Part shown: piece by piece, positions 10,634 to 22,130 of the stretch | Layout of the letters: each line of letters begins with the position of its first letter | How positions within the stretch are numbered: the first letter of the stretch is position 1 | Source of the DNA: Camellia lanceoleosa | Lineage: Eukaryota > Streptophyta > Magnoliopsida > Ericales > Theaceae | Assembly: GCA_025200525.1 (NCBI GenBank) | Contig: JANUSC010000051.1 | Location: forward strand, 992,001 to 1,056,000 | DNA length: 64,000 nucleotides | Reading direction: 5' to 3' | Notes under the pieces: generated by a model | The model's database searches: none | The model's input: only the letters and a program-made list of their open reading frames with translations | What the model was told of the DNA's origin: nothing | Program-made: the position numbers and the translations under genes

Positions 10634-13600
10634 TGTAGACACCCCATTTTTGACCATCCTCAAGACTTGGACGTCACCGTTTGGACACTCGGTGATTATC
10701 CATGTTTGTGCTCGTTTGGAGTTCCCGGAGGTCTCGCCACGCCTGCCCTCAGATCTCCGAACTGACTCGCTTTGTGTCTGGTTTTGCCCCAAACACTTGT
10801 GTTTTGCCTTGGAGGGGCAGGGAATGCCTTGTGAGGCATCCCCACACACCACCGGCAGTGGCTAGAGGCCACCGACTGGTTTTTGTTGCCACCGGCAATA
10901 TATATTGCCAGCCGGCACTCTTTGTTGCCGGTCGGCCATCAATTTTGTCAAAATGACATTTTTGAGCGACCGACCATCGCTCATCCGCTTTGCAGATATT
11001 TTAGGACATTGGATGGCATTTGCTTCCCCACGACACGCAGTATGGAGGGATGCCCCTCTTGTTTGCTTACTTGCTAAGCATTACAAGATTGCCTCCTCTA
11101 TAAGAGGAGGCCTTCTCTCCCTTGTTCTAGGGTTAGAAAAAATTGGAGAGGAGAGTTAGAAGAGCTCTATTTTTAGCTTTAGGACATATATCTATCCTAT
11201 ATCTATACCTTCCCCTCTTTGTAGTCTTGTGTGTGTTTTAGTCCATACTATTGCACACAAGCACCTAGTGTTTCACCTTCCCTTGGCTACTGAGGTTCTA
11301 AGGGCTTATTCTTGCTGTTCTTGGCTGAATTAGAGCTCAAGGAGGCCACAAAACCACCATTTGTGAAGAGGTCTACAAGGGTAACCACTTTACTCCCTTT
11401 TTACCCCTTTCTTGCATCTTATTTTTGCCTATCTTAGAACTATTTTTGTGCTTAGTGTTTAATACAAAAAAGTTCTATTTTTAGGCCCTCTTGATAGTTT
11501 ATTAAGAGTGTTTTGTGCTTTGGGGAAGTTTGACCCCTCTTAGGCCTTGTAAGGCCCTTGTTTTGTGCCATCTTGTGAGAGCTCCAGGATTTTGGTGTTT
11601 GGGTCTCTTCACCACTGAAATCTTGAGGGATTTCAGTGGTGAAGGTGATGCCTTGAAGTCTCAAGAAGGAGGGGGCCACCCCCTCTCCTTGTTGTCCTTG
11701 AAAGGGACCATTTTTGGTCTCTTAAGGGAGCTTATGTTTGAGTGTTTATTGGTTATGCCACGACTGTATTTTATGCTTATATTGCCATGATATAACTTTG
11801 TATCAAGTTGGTTTTGGTACACCATGCATGCCTTGCATACCTACCTTGTAATGCCTTGTTGATCCATTAACATGCCTTAGGTTGTAAGCCCTTGTTCTAG
11901 CATGTTTTAGGCTCAGCTTTATGAAGGTTTTGTGCTTATTTTGCCATGCTCTAGGTCTGTCCTAGGTTGTTTGAGTCGACCCTAGCATGCATGGTATACC
12001 TCCTTTGCATTTTGGCTTGTTGGCCTTAAGTATGTAAGTGTATAGCATGCCTCGTTTGCATTATTTCAGTGGTTTGGAACCACTTAGCATGAAATTTCAG
12101 CCCCCACGACATGCTTGTGTGCTTGCCTTGGACACCTCTTTAATGCTTTGAAAGCTTGTGTTGAATGCTCCATGTTTTGGTCATTGTGCATGCCTTTGGA
12201 CTTGAGCCATTTAGATGCCATCTAGGTGTTCCTTGGGTGTTGTTTAGGTCTGCCTTTGACCTATTTTGGGTCCCCTTAGCCTTGTGAGGCTTGGTGGGTT
12301 TGACCTTGGTTTAAGGCTCTTGGCTTGCCTCAAGTACTTGGACCATTTACATGTTTTACTTGCTTGAATTAGTTGGTTTGGCACCTCTATTTTGTGCAAT
12401 TTCAGAGTTTGGTATGCATGCTAATTGTCTATTGTTTGGTCTCTTTAAGTGTGCTTAAGAGTTGCCTTGTTTATGCTTAAGGTGTTGGACCATGATTGCA
12501 TGCATGTGTGTGTGCATTTTGGCCTTCGTTTCCTTGGTTTTGGCCACTGATTTTGGGCCTAATTAGAGTTGCCTAAGTCATGTTTAAGTCCATCTTTTCA
12601 TTAGTTCGCATTGCCTCATGACTTGCATGTTCACTTGCCTTGCCATGTTGCATACCTAGCTTCGCATGCTTAGGGTTGCCTTGCATGAGCATGCATGCTT
12701 AGCCTCTTGAAGTGAGTGTGATAGAGGTTAAGTCCCCTTTATTGGGTCATTTGGTTTGCATTTCATTTGACATGAAAGTTGCATACTCAATTCTTTGGGC
12801 CATCATGCATGGAAATGCGTGATTGGTGGTCCGAGAATCGAGACACATGCTCCTTTGAGTCACAAACATGATAGGGGGCATGATTGGTGCATACATTGTT
12901 TGAATTGTATTGCCATGCAAGTTTTGCCCTCTCGGTTCGAGGTGCGTGTTCTCAGATCGCTTGCCGACCGGCAATATTTTGTGCCGGCCGGCAGTAAATC
13001 ATCAGCCGGTGGATTCATTTTGTGCCGATGGCCACATCCTATTGCCGGTGGTAATTTTGCTCAGCCGGTGGTAACCCCCAGTGTCCATAGAAGCATCCCT
13101 GAGACTTTGGCGGTTTTCAGAGGAGCAAGGCAGGGAAAACAGAGGCAGACTATGCATGGCAGTGCGATTCCGAGCAAATCCCGAGCATGCGCTGCATCTG
13201 ACCCGCTTCCCGAGGGCTTTACTGTTTTAATTAGATTAATTAATTTGTTTAGTTAATTTAATTGATCTGTAATATTTAATTAGCTTGCGTAGTTAATTAA
13301 TTTGTATATTCTTTTGGTCCCTGCGGGCGAGGGCAAATCTGTAATAAGCGTGTGTGAGTGTATGTATGTCTTCCAACCCCCACTTCTTTCTTCTCTTTTA
13401 TTTACCTGCTTATGATGGTAGATTAGGGCATATTCAAAATTAGCATACCTTATGCAATGCATGCGTGCATCCATGCATTTGTCTTACATGCACCGGGCTC
13501 GGTACATCACGCTAACTGTATTGTATTTTAATTTTCAAATTGAATACTTTTTACCTGTATCATTTCACTTGCCATGCTTAGGATAGCCGAGCCTGTCTAG

Positions 13601-14393
13601 ATTACACCCTTGCTTGCGTTGTATTAGCCACTTAACATGAACTAGGATCATGCATATGATTACTAACTAGTTTCTGTTTTGGCTTGGAGTACTAGGTGAG
13701 TTTTTACGCTTTAGCATATCGCACGCGTGTGAATGTTGCCATAACAACATGATTACCATGAGACTAGCTGCTTTTGTGATATAACTGCTTGAATGCCTGT
13801 GGGTGAAGGTTGGATTGTTTGAGTTGGAAAAACTCATTGAAATCCGTGTTTTAGCCTACTTGCGAGTAGCAAATTTCAAAGCACTTTTCAAAAAACAAAC
13901 GGATATGCAATGCTTGTTTCCAAATTAGGCAATCTAGTCTATACTTGTTTGCTGTGCGCATAACATAGTAATTTTAGGCTAATAACCGGAATAAGGACGC
14001 ATAACGTTTTCAAAATCGGATATCATGGTTAGTAAAGGCCGGTCTTCGGACCGGGCGAAAGGGGGTGCTCATAGCTGACCTTCCCTGATCGTACCCAAGC
14101 TCCCGAGCCAAGACAACTTTGGTGATGACGGACACGTGGCCTTCGACACCGAGTCAGGGTTTCCTAAATTCCCCATTTTAAAAAAATATTTAGGTGGCGA
14201 CTCTACATCTGGCAAAGCAGTCCATGTTTGGCACTACTTTTCAATAATCTATTTTTCTTCAAAACGATTTGCCAGATTTGGACTCTTTGGTTCAAGATTA
14301 AGAACCGTGACATTTGAGTCCTTTGAACTGTGGTGACCCAGAATATGAACGGAACGGGACTTAGCCCTCCCGGGGTGTTCGGGGACGTCTACA
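10634..14393 (+). repeat. 5' LTR of the Tat-like element
   Basis: This 3760 bp segment is nearly identical to 27032-30798 over most of its length. Differences are concentrated in a few blocks (about 11595-11625, 12930-12962, 13100-13330). It contains the TATA-like promoter (11099), CCGGC palindromes (about 10890-10930 and 12960-13000) and a PBS-like 12-mer with one mismatch at 14195. A T/G-rich stretch with 'ttgccttg' and 'catgc' words fills 11800-12700. It has no coding sequence. Confidence 0.92.
11088..11112 (+). promoter_or_regulatory. TATA box inside an inverted repeat, LTR promoter
   Basis: TATAA lies at 11099-11103, inside the palindrome CCTCCTCTATAAGAGGAGG of the 5' LTR. A TATA box here fits U3/R promoter placement. 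The equivalent site in the 3' LTR (27504-27508) keeps TATAA but has lost the right arm of the palindrome (AAGAAGACG). Confidence 0.55.
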
Positions 14394-14415
14394 GTTTCTG
14401 GCGACTCTGCTAGGG
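14394..14415 (+). other. Primer-binding site of the Tat-like element
   Basis: Directly after the LTR end come a few bases and TGGCGACTCTGCTAGGGA (14399 onward). A site of this form next to the 5' LTR is typical of Tat/Ogre elements, for which a tRNA-Arg primer has been described. I recall that assignment and could not check it here. Confidence 0.75.
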
Positions 14416-15111
14416 ATTTAGAGAGCTTGACTCGAATTCGTGATATCCTGTTTTGACTACACTTATGTGTTTCTTTGCATTGCTTGTGCATTGGTGCGCC
14501 TAGGACACCGTGTTGGCCATCTGCTATTCTCGAGCTGCTCGAGGCTTGTCTTGTCAAGGCATGACCGTAAGGTCGACCGGTTATGCTCTGCCAAGATAGA
14601 ACACAAACCCCAGTTTTACTGGGGCACCCTTTTTGACCATTCGACCTAGTGCATATTCGAAATCCATAGTGACCATTCCAAACTAGGACAGGTTGCTTAC
14701 CCGATATAGGTTGTTTGAAACCACTGTGTGCGTAGTGAAACCCTAGCTCCTGACAAAATAGGACAGGGAAACCCTACCCCAACATAAGGGTGCATTGGCT
14801 CTCTTTTACATGCTATGTGCTTTTAGGATGTATCTCTACAGGAACACATATATCAGTTTACAAAGTTTGAGCATCAGGCCCGAGGGCACTAGTATCAGTG
14901 TTGTTGAGAATCGCTATGTCTCATGGGTATCGATTCGCTTTTGAACAAAGGAGTCCGGGGAACAAAGGATCGATAGTAGAGTGCGGTTGTTCGCTACACC
15001 CGTGTTTGATCTGCTTTGAAATGAAATCGCTTGTTTTCCGTTTCAGTTCAGAGATTCAGAAAGTTGATCCAGAACAGCTAGTGTCTTCTCCTTGCTGAGG
15101 CAGGACTTAAC
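14416..15111 (+). other. Leader region upstream of the gag remnant
   Basis: This sequence lies between the primer-binding site and the gag remnant. I see no long reading frame, repeats or recognisable motif. It probably corresponds to the 5' leader or a decayed extra ORF. Confidence 0.4.
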
Positions 15112-15997
15112 ATGATGCAGAATTTAGAAGAGATCGTGGTCATGACGGCCGCGTTGGGTCAAGGAATCACCCCGCAAGGTGAGGCTAATATTGATATGCC
15201 GCATCCACCCAGGTCGCCTGCCGCGCACCCAGTTTGGACCCCTCAACTATATCAAGCTCGCAAGCCTACTACATTTGAACTAATGGGAATGATAGGTGAT
15301 CTTCAAAGATCCGTGGCGGATCTCGCCTATGGGATGTCTGCTTCGCCACCAGCCGCACCATATGTCGGAAGCTTTATACCCCAGGAACCCCCTCTATTGG
15401 GGCGGATAGTAATTGAACTCAGCCAACCGGAGATGACCTCCAGCTATGGCAACGACGCATCAAACCAAATTCTAGATCAGGCTGAGGCCAAAGATAAAGG
15501 CAAGATGAACGCAGATGCCGACCCTATCGAACAACTACTGTGGGCAGTCGAGGCTATGAAAGCCGGGGGGATGAACAAGCAACAGATATCTGCAGTTGTG
15601 ACAAAGTCAGGAGGATGCTTTCCACTCCGAGGGCGCTTCCAAATAATCGAGAACCGGATAGGCCCCACATGCCAAAACAGCTTCTTCCTCTCAACCTCAG
15701 AGTCGGAAGGATCAGAATCCAAGGCGCGCCACGATCCGTTCGCTAGTGCATCTAGCAAGAGTACTCCGGCTCCAAAGTACCTGCCTCGAGGGCGCAGGGT
15801 CTTCCATACTCTCTACATGCCGTTGTCCAAAGCACTTCAGATCCTTGCCGAGATGGGGCATCTCAAACCCTTGCCCCGACCCCTACCGAAGAATCTCCCT
15901 GTCACGCATGATGCCATCAGACTGTGGCGCATTTCACCAAAGAACCGGTCATGCTACCGATAATTACTTTCCGCCCGTCATGAGGTACGAGATTTGA
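15112..15997 (+). pseudogene. Tat-type gag remnant, internally deleted and frameshifted
   Basis: A 283-codon frame begins with ATG at 15112 and ends at 15963. Its N-terminal part contains ARKPTTFELMGMIGDLQRSVADL. Its C-terminal part has FHTLYMPLSKALQILAEMGH and LPRPLPKNLPVTHD, which resemble the region before the Tat-lineage gag zinc-finger-like motif. That motif appears in another frame at 15926-15997 (DCGAFHQRTGHATDN), so a frameshift lies near 15920. The usual capsid core between the two parts is missing, implying a large internal deletion. Gag would build the virus-like particle; this copy cannot do so unaided. Assignment rests on motif memory. Confidence 0.65.
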
Positions 15998-17150
15998 TTG
16001 ATAATGAGGTTATCCTCCCACCTACCTCAAAGAAAGTCCGCTACCACCCTTGTTGGATTTTGAGGACACAGACATCTTGAGTATGTAATCGGAAGGTGAA
16101 CTACCATGTAGTGCTTTGCATTTTTGGATGTGGCATTTGACATACATTTTGAGCATCTCGCTAATGCTAGTTTTGTAAATTCGACTTGGGTGTCGAGTCA
16201 TTCTTTGTTTTGTTTTGAGCCTGCCTCTCTTGAGTCAGTCTTTTTGCTTACAGGGTCTGTCTTGTTGTAATGAGTCAGTCCCTCTTGTATAGTATACCAG
16301 GTGATTTCGGGGTTGTTGCCTCAAACACCGTTTTCTCTTGTAATTAGTTGTTTTTGCCTTTTGAGTCTGTTGCTGCCGAGGAGCTAGTTATACCAACAAA
16401 TCTGAATGAAACAGCTATGGCTATCACGTTCCGTACTTGTTGCTATTTGAATCAGCCGTGCCAGAAGATGTGAATGGAACGACAGTACATACCACCTACT
16501 CTCTTGTGCCTTAAATATCGTTGTAATGACCTAAGCTTTTCATAAAACCCTTTTTCGAACACTGCAGTGATGAAAACGAAGAGGAAGTAATTCCTCAGGT
16601 TTTGTAAAATTTTGATCATTTTGAGGGAAAAAGAGGCATGCTAAGCTTTCAATGAATAAAATCATGCTTGTCGACGTAAGTACTGAGAAGGATCCTGGTT
16701 TGATCCAGACTGGTTCCACACTATCTTCTGCGCGAGCAATTTGTCACTTTCTTAAAAACTTTCAAAAACGAAATGTTTCGTGCAGTCTCGCGAAGACCTG
16801 TGTGGAATCGCTCTTGAGATTATGCAGTCCAGGATCGCTCTCAGCCTCAAGATTCAATTTATCTGCTACAAACTGGAATCCGTTCAAAACGTTCAACAGT
16901 GCCATGAAACGCCTGTGTGGCTCATTTTGAGGCAGCCCTCAAGCAAGAGGCATCAAAGTCAGATCAAGGAGATCAGATCCCACCTGGCAAGGCTCGTGAA
17001 GCAGTCGTGATAAACTTTTCTGCAAATCAACACAACAGTCACTCTCTTGGATACAGAGAGGCTTCAATCTCAAAACCATTTGGCATGGACTTGCTACACT
17101 TTTTACCCTTTGAGAGGCTCGCTGGGCCGAAAACCCGAAAGGGTGATCCA
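15998..17150 (+). other. Non-coding internal remnant of the Tat-like element
   Basis: No reverse transcriptase, RNase H or integrase motif is readable in any frame here, although this is where pol should lie. Short open stretches (for example 16652-16930 and 16917-17162) show no family resemblance. The segment ends with 'cgctgggccgaaaacccgaaaggg...ggcaaaagttag', a block that recurs in part at 17310-17360. Confidence 0.5.
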
Positions 17151-17159
17151 GGCAAAAGT

Positions 17160-17326
17160 TAGAGCAAAGAAAAAAGAAAAAGAAAAATATACAAAAAAAA
17201 AGAAGCAAAAAGAAAAGAAAAGAACAAAGAATAGCAAAAGAAAAGAAAGAAAAAAAAATGAAAATGCAAAAGAAAAGAAAAGAAAAAAAGAAAAAGAAAA
17301 AGAAAAACATAGCTCGCAAGGTCGAA
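17160..17326 (+). repeat. Purine-rich low-complexity tract
   Basis: About 165 bp are made almost only of A and G on the plus strand (AAAAGAAAAG and AAAAAGAAA words, one short TATAC break). A related block ending in 'aaaacccg...ggcaaaagttagagc' flanks it on each side, so the tract seems to have grown inside a short duplication. Confidence 0.8.
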
Positions 17327-17395
17327 AACCCGCATTGAGCACCTTGGCAAAAGTTAGAGCCTAAACAGTGAAGGTTAAAATACCCGAGTGTACCT

Positions 17396-17450
17396 TAACC
17401 GGAACTACGTAAGGCTTGATTCCCATGTTTGGGATACGTAGGCAACTTCA
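17396..17450 (+). repeat. Conserved ACTACGT...TACGTAGGCA block, copy 1
   Basis: GGAACTACGT, then GCTTGATTCCC, then GGATACGTAGGCAAC. The same layout recurs at 26845-26890 just before the 3' LTR. A partial third copy (CTGGAACTACGTAATTAACTTCC) lies at 17551. The block contains the inverted pair TACGT/ACGTA around a 25-30 bp spacer. Confidence 0.7.
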
Positions 17451-19181
17451 TCTTGAAGTCCAGCCTCTAACGCTTCCATAGCGTCTCAGTCCATGTCATG
17501 GTTTTGATCACTTGTACCTCCTCCGAATCTGATGTCTCGATTGCAGCAACCTGGAACTACGTAATTAACTTCCTCTTGAAATCCAACCACCAACACCTTC
17601 CAGGTGACTGTGTCCATATATTGATTCAAACCATCTTCGCCTCCTCCGCGTCCGAGGGTTCGATCGTCATCAACAAGGACTGGCTTACAGCATGCCGCGG
17701 CTTCGTCCAAACAAGGGGCAACTTTCCGTTGCCATGCATTGCCATAAGTTGCCCTGAGTTGCCGTCCAAGCCAGGGGCAACTTTTCGTTCCCTCCCCCCC
17801 TTTAAGCCAGGGGCAATTTTCCATTGCCTCCGATCCGAGGTTGCATATCTCGAGGGTAACTTCCGCGCTCGTTGAGCGTTGATTGTTTGCAAAAATAGTT
17901 TTTGAAAATTTTTACTGAAGTTGATTATTTTCTCGAAAACTATTTCATTTTCCAAAACCGGACCATTTTCTTGGATCCGAAAAGGAGAATTTTCAGTGCT
18001 CACAGCCTGACTTGTATGATTTCAAATCAAAAATCAAACGAGTATGTTAATCCAACTCTCATTTTGGTCAAACTTGTTTTAGGAAGAAAACAGGAAAAAT
18101 GGTCAAAGTGACGAACTAGGGGCACAATTGAGTCAGGTCTTCTGTCCTTCCCCATCAACATACTCGCCGGAAAGGCACCCTATCTACCAGAAGAAGTGGC
18201 TGCAAGCTAGCTGTATCGGGCACGAGCCCACAACCTCTCGTTTACCCATCAACCGCTCTGGGGAGGGATGAAAAATGAGAGAATAAAATAATAGAGAGGT
18301 GTAAGCAGAGAGAGAAGTGAGAAAAGGGTTTTGAGAGAAAAACCGAGCCTGAGGGCCGAGTGATGCGAGTATCACAAATCAGAAAGGGTGTGAATAATAC
18401 CCGGAGGAATTGGCTCCTCGAGATTTGAGGCCGTTTTGTAAACATGTCCGTGTGTCATGTCTTTTGATTTGTCGGTCTCAATTTTGGCTTTGAGTCTTTT
18501 CCGAGTGTGTCTCGTTATGTTAGGTCGTGTGCCTTTTATTTCTTTGTTTGAGTCCCTCCGCTGTGTTCTGTGGTAGGCTTGATACCCCGGTTGAAAACCC
18601 TTCTTTATTTCAAAAAATCGTTTGTGCTCAGAATGTTGTGCCATTCTCTACATTCGTGCGAAGCCAGAGAAGGAAAGGGAAAATTTGGGACATTCGAGCG
18701 TAATTCAACTCCAACTGTTTCAATTTTGTGATCCGTCTTGTCAGATTGGGTTATTTGTTCGTGGTTTGTCAGGTGCAGAATGAACCGAAAAGTTATGTTA
18801 TGGGTCAGATGCATCAATCCCAGAGAGAGCATAGGCTGTGTGTCCAAGTTGAGCAGTGGTTTGTATGAGTTGTTTTGCTATTAGTTGGTTGGTTATCCGA
18901 TTATCATAGTGCAAGTGCTCAATTTTCAGACAACAGATCAATATCATTTACATTTGAGGTGTAATATGATGCAATACAGTGCAAGGTATGAAATGCGCAA
19001 ATGTAAACACTCTTTCAGACAAAAAGTTTGTTCATTTCGTAATCTTTTCGAGTACATAAGTTTTGGAAACAAAATCTGCCTGCGGCAGTACAAAGTACCC
19101 TAACTACTAATAAAAGAGGAAAATACAAAAAAAGAAAAATAGCAAAGTCTGTATCAAATGTCAAAAATCGCCCCGGGGTTA
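17451..19181. other. Non-coding interval of the Tat-like element
   Basis: The interval contains a small cluster of degenerate repeats around AGGGGCAACTTT and GTTGCC (17700-17840). Otherwise it is unremarkable sequence up to the last exon of the antisense gene. I see no gene. Confidence 0.5.
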
Positions 19182-19479
19182 TCAGTCTGTCCTTGTCCTC
19201 TTCCTGGACGAAGGTCCAGGAGCGTCATCACCAGGGGCACCACCAGGGGCATCGCCGTCTAAGCTCGAGTCCGAGCCATCACCGGTCTCCTCCGCCTCTG
19301 TCTCATCCTCAGACTCGTCATCTGGAACTGGAGCCCATGAGCTACTCCCGACATGAGTGCGCCCCCCTTTGGTGAGGGGATATACTCTGCCATCCCGGGT
19401 AGAAATGGGAGGTCCAGCTGGAGCGCCACCCACCGGAGGAATCTGGAAGGGAGGCTGAAAAGCATAAAAGGCAAATGCT

Positions 19480-19765
19480 TCAGTATATATGAGCGCTTAT
19501 CGCGTAATGCAGCAGGCGAGTACAGCTTAGAATGCCGTGAAAGTGAATCAAGCCATGAATGCGCAGGCGAGTACGATCTATGAATGCCGTGAGCAAAGTG
19601 AATCAGCAGTAATGCGCAGGCGAGTACAGTGTGTGGATGCTGTGAGCAATGAATCAGTACAAAATGCAATGTATGAGTACAGTGTATGTATGCTGTGAAC
19701 AGTGAATTGAGCAGTTAATCAGTGCAGGATGCAGTGCGTGAGTACAGTGTATCAGGTGCCGTGAG
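19480..19765. repeat. Minisatellite in the last intron of the antisense gene
   Basis: Four to five diverged copies of about 60 bp carry GCAGGCGAGTACAG, ATGCCGTGAGCA and AGTGAATCAG. They lie wholly within the intron between the exons at 19851 and 19454. Confidence 0.7.
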
Positions 19766-20839
19766 GGCTGGGTATCCAGTGTTGTGTCATGCATCAGATT
19801 ATGCGACGCAGTTTGTGTGTGGTCTGAAGCTGTGGTCAAAAAGAACATACCGGAATGCTGTAAAGGGCTAGGAGGTCGAAGGTCCGCTGTAGCATCCGCA
19901 TCATGGAGGCATTCATCTCCAATGACTGTCGGGTGTACTCGGAAGACGCCTGCGAAAGTATCAGATGCATCAATATTCTGTGGAATATCAAATAAACTGA
20001 AATGAAATGACTGTACAAGAATGCAGTAATACATACCGGAGGCAAGTCGGGGACACCGACAAACTCGTCATTAGCCGGCGGAGAGGCGAAGGGGATCTGA
20101 TAGGTCACCCCACCCTGCCCTCGGAAAGTCAGTGAAGTGGGCAGAGCAGGCCAACCGGTCCCTCATCCTCTCTGAACTCCGCCACTCGCCTCGAGCTCCT
20201 CGGCGCCTCCTACTCTCGCCCGGCCAGCACCGCTAGTCTCTCTCACTCGGCTCGCCGCCAGAGGGCGAGATGAGAAAGTCCGGACGCACTCCAAGTAATC
20301 GCCTCTCCTCGGTTGCTCGCCCTACCAATGGTGTAGTCCGCCATTTGCTTTCAAAGGAATCGCCAGATCCCTCATATGCTCGGGGGTGCATCGACTGCTT
20401 GCTCGGCTAAGCCTGTGGTCTGGCGAGGAAACGCCGCCAGTACCAAGCCCGGCACCGGCCCTCCAAAGAAAATCCGAAATGCGAGGTATCTCAAGACCGC
20501 AAACCGATCTCGAATCGTCGGCCGCAAGGAGCCCACGGCTGCCAGGTGATCTGGAATTGAAATACAGTTTGTTATCTACTGTTATGGCAAATATACAGTG
20601 GAAAGACGAAGCTTAAATGAACTGCAAGTAAAACATACCTCAGCAGGGGTGATGGTGTCGAAAAAGCGGCGGAAAAAGCTGAATGTCTCACGGGGCCGCC
20701 GCGTGCATCTCCCGTCGAAGTGGTGCGAGAAGGGGACGACCAAAGGAGTCTCCGTCTCTGGCACCGGCTCCAGTCTGGGAAAGTAGGTGTAGACCCACAA
20801 CTGCAGAGCAAATACCAGTATGATTATCAGATAAAGCAG

Positions 20840-21000
20840 AAACGCAGAATAAAACAGAAATAACAGAGCCGTGTATTGTGCAGGGTATACAGTGTAAGCA
20901 GTGTACAGTCAGTGTAAAGCAGAGTATGTGTGTGCTGTGTGTACAGTATACAGTCAGTGTGAAGCAAACTACAGAGTACAGTACAGAATACAGAAAGTAT
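20840..21000. repeat. Low-complexity CAGTGTA repeats in an intron of the antisense gene
   Basis: Irregular runs of ACAGTGTAAGCAG, TACAGTCAGTGT and AGTACAGTACAG fill the intron between exon 2 (ends 21009) and exon 3 (starts 20800). Confidence 0.65.
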
Positions 21001-21719
21001 AGAGCACCTCCGAGCAACTGCCCGCTGCCACGGGAGGCTGAGCTCATATATCCATAAAGGGTGGTTAGAGCGGCGCCACCCCAGTCGAAATGTAAGATGT
21101 CCCTGACGTCTACCAGTGTGCTGAGTAGGCAGAGAGGCACGGTGTTCGCCCGGTCGGCGAAAATGGTCGTCCCAAACAGGAACATAAGGAAGCCGCGTGC
21201 GTATCTCTCCACGGCCTCCTGAGTCATCGGGGCTACATCGACAAAGAGGGGCTGGACCCTGAACTGCACCTCGAACTAGGAGTATCGAACGAAGCCGGGA
21301 TGCACAAGAGGCAGTGCCGTGCCGAGCAAGTAGACCTGAGCCGCGGTCCACTCGTCCATATCAATGTCAAAGGGGATCGGATCACCCCCTACCCCGATGC
21401 CTGTGAGCATCGAGAAATCATAAGGGGTCATCGTCATGTCCCTAGTCGCAGACAAATGAAATGAATCGGTGGTGTCCCACCACCTCTCCACCAGAGCGGC
21501 GAGGAGAGGTCTGCATGTAGTAAGCCTGGAGAGTCCTCTGCAAAATGCGCCAAAGCCGGCCTGGTCTACAATATGGCGAACTACGTCGGGTAGCTCGGCG
21601 TACCACTCACGAGCGACAGTGTTCCCATACCCGCGGATGGTATGGGAATCTCCCTATTTTCAAACAAATAGTTGTGAAGCAATATAAAATGTACAGTCTT
21701 GAAGAAATAGTGAATCAGT

Positions 21720-22130
21720 GCAAATCTAGCATGCGTGCAAGTTTATCAGATTCAAACAGATACTGGGTGCCGGTGTGCTTACAGTGAACTACAACGTGTG
21801 ATGCGTCAGCGTGTTTGAGTGGTTCAGTGCAAATTTGGCATGCGTGCGTATTTTCAGATTCAAACAGATACCGGGTGCCAGTGTGCTTGCAGTGAACTAC
21901 AACGTGTGATGCGTCAGCGTGTTTAAGTGGTTCAGTGCAAATTTGGCATGCGTGCATATTTTCAGATTCAAACAGGTATTGGGTGTCGGTGTTTGCAGTG
22001 AAATACGGTGTGTGCCGCGTGTTGAGTGGTTCAAAGCTAGTGCAGTATGTGCGCATGTGTCAGTCTTAAACAAATATCAGTTGCAAGTGTGTTTGCAATC
22101 AACTACAGTACACAGTGTATCAGTGTATCG
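21720..22130. repeat. 109-bp tandem repeat in intron 1 of the antisense gene
   Basis: Copies begin GCAAAT at 21720, 21829 and 21937 (periods 109 and 108), with a degenerate fourth from about 22030. Each holds CATGCGTGC, CAGATTCAAACAG, GTGTGCTTGCAGTGAA and CTACAACGTGTGATGCGTC. The first three copies are very similar. Confidence 0.85.

Noticed and set aside
12795..13256. 153-codon frame in the 5' LTR
   Set aside because: The matching 3' LTR region has a shorter, disrupted version; no domain; LTR context.
17047..17364. Lysine/glutamate-rich 105-codon frame, and Phe-rich frames on the other strand
   Set aside because: Direct consequence of the A/G low-complexity tract.
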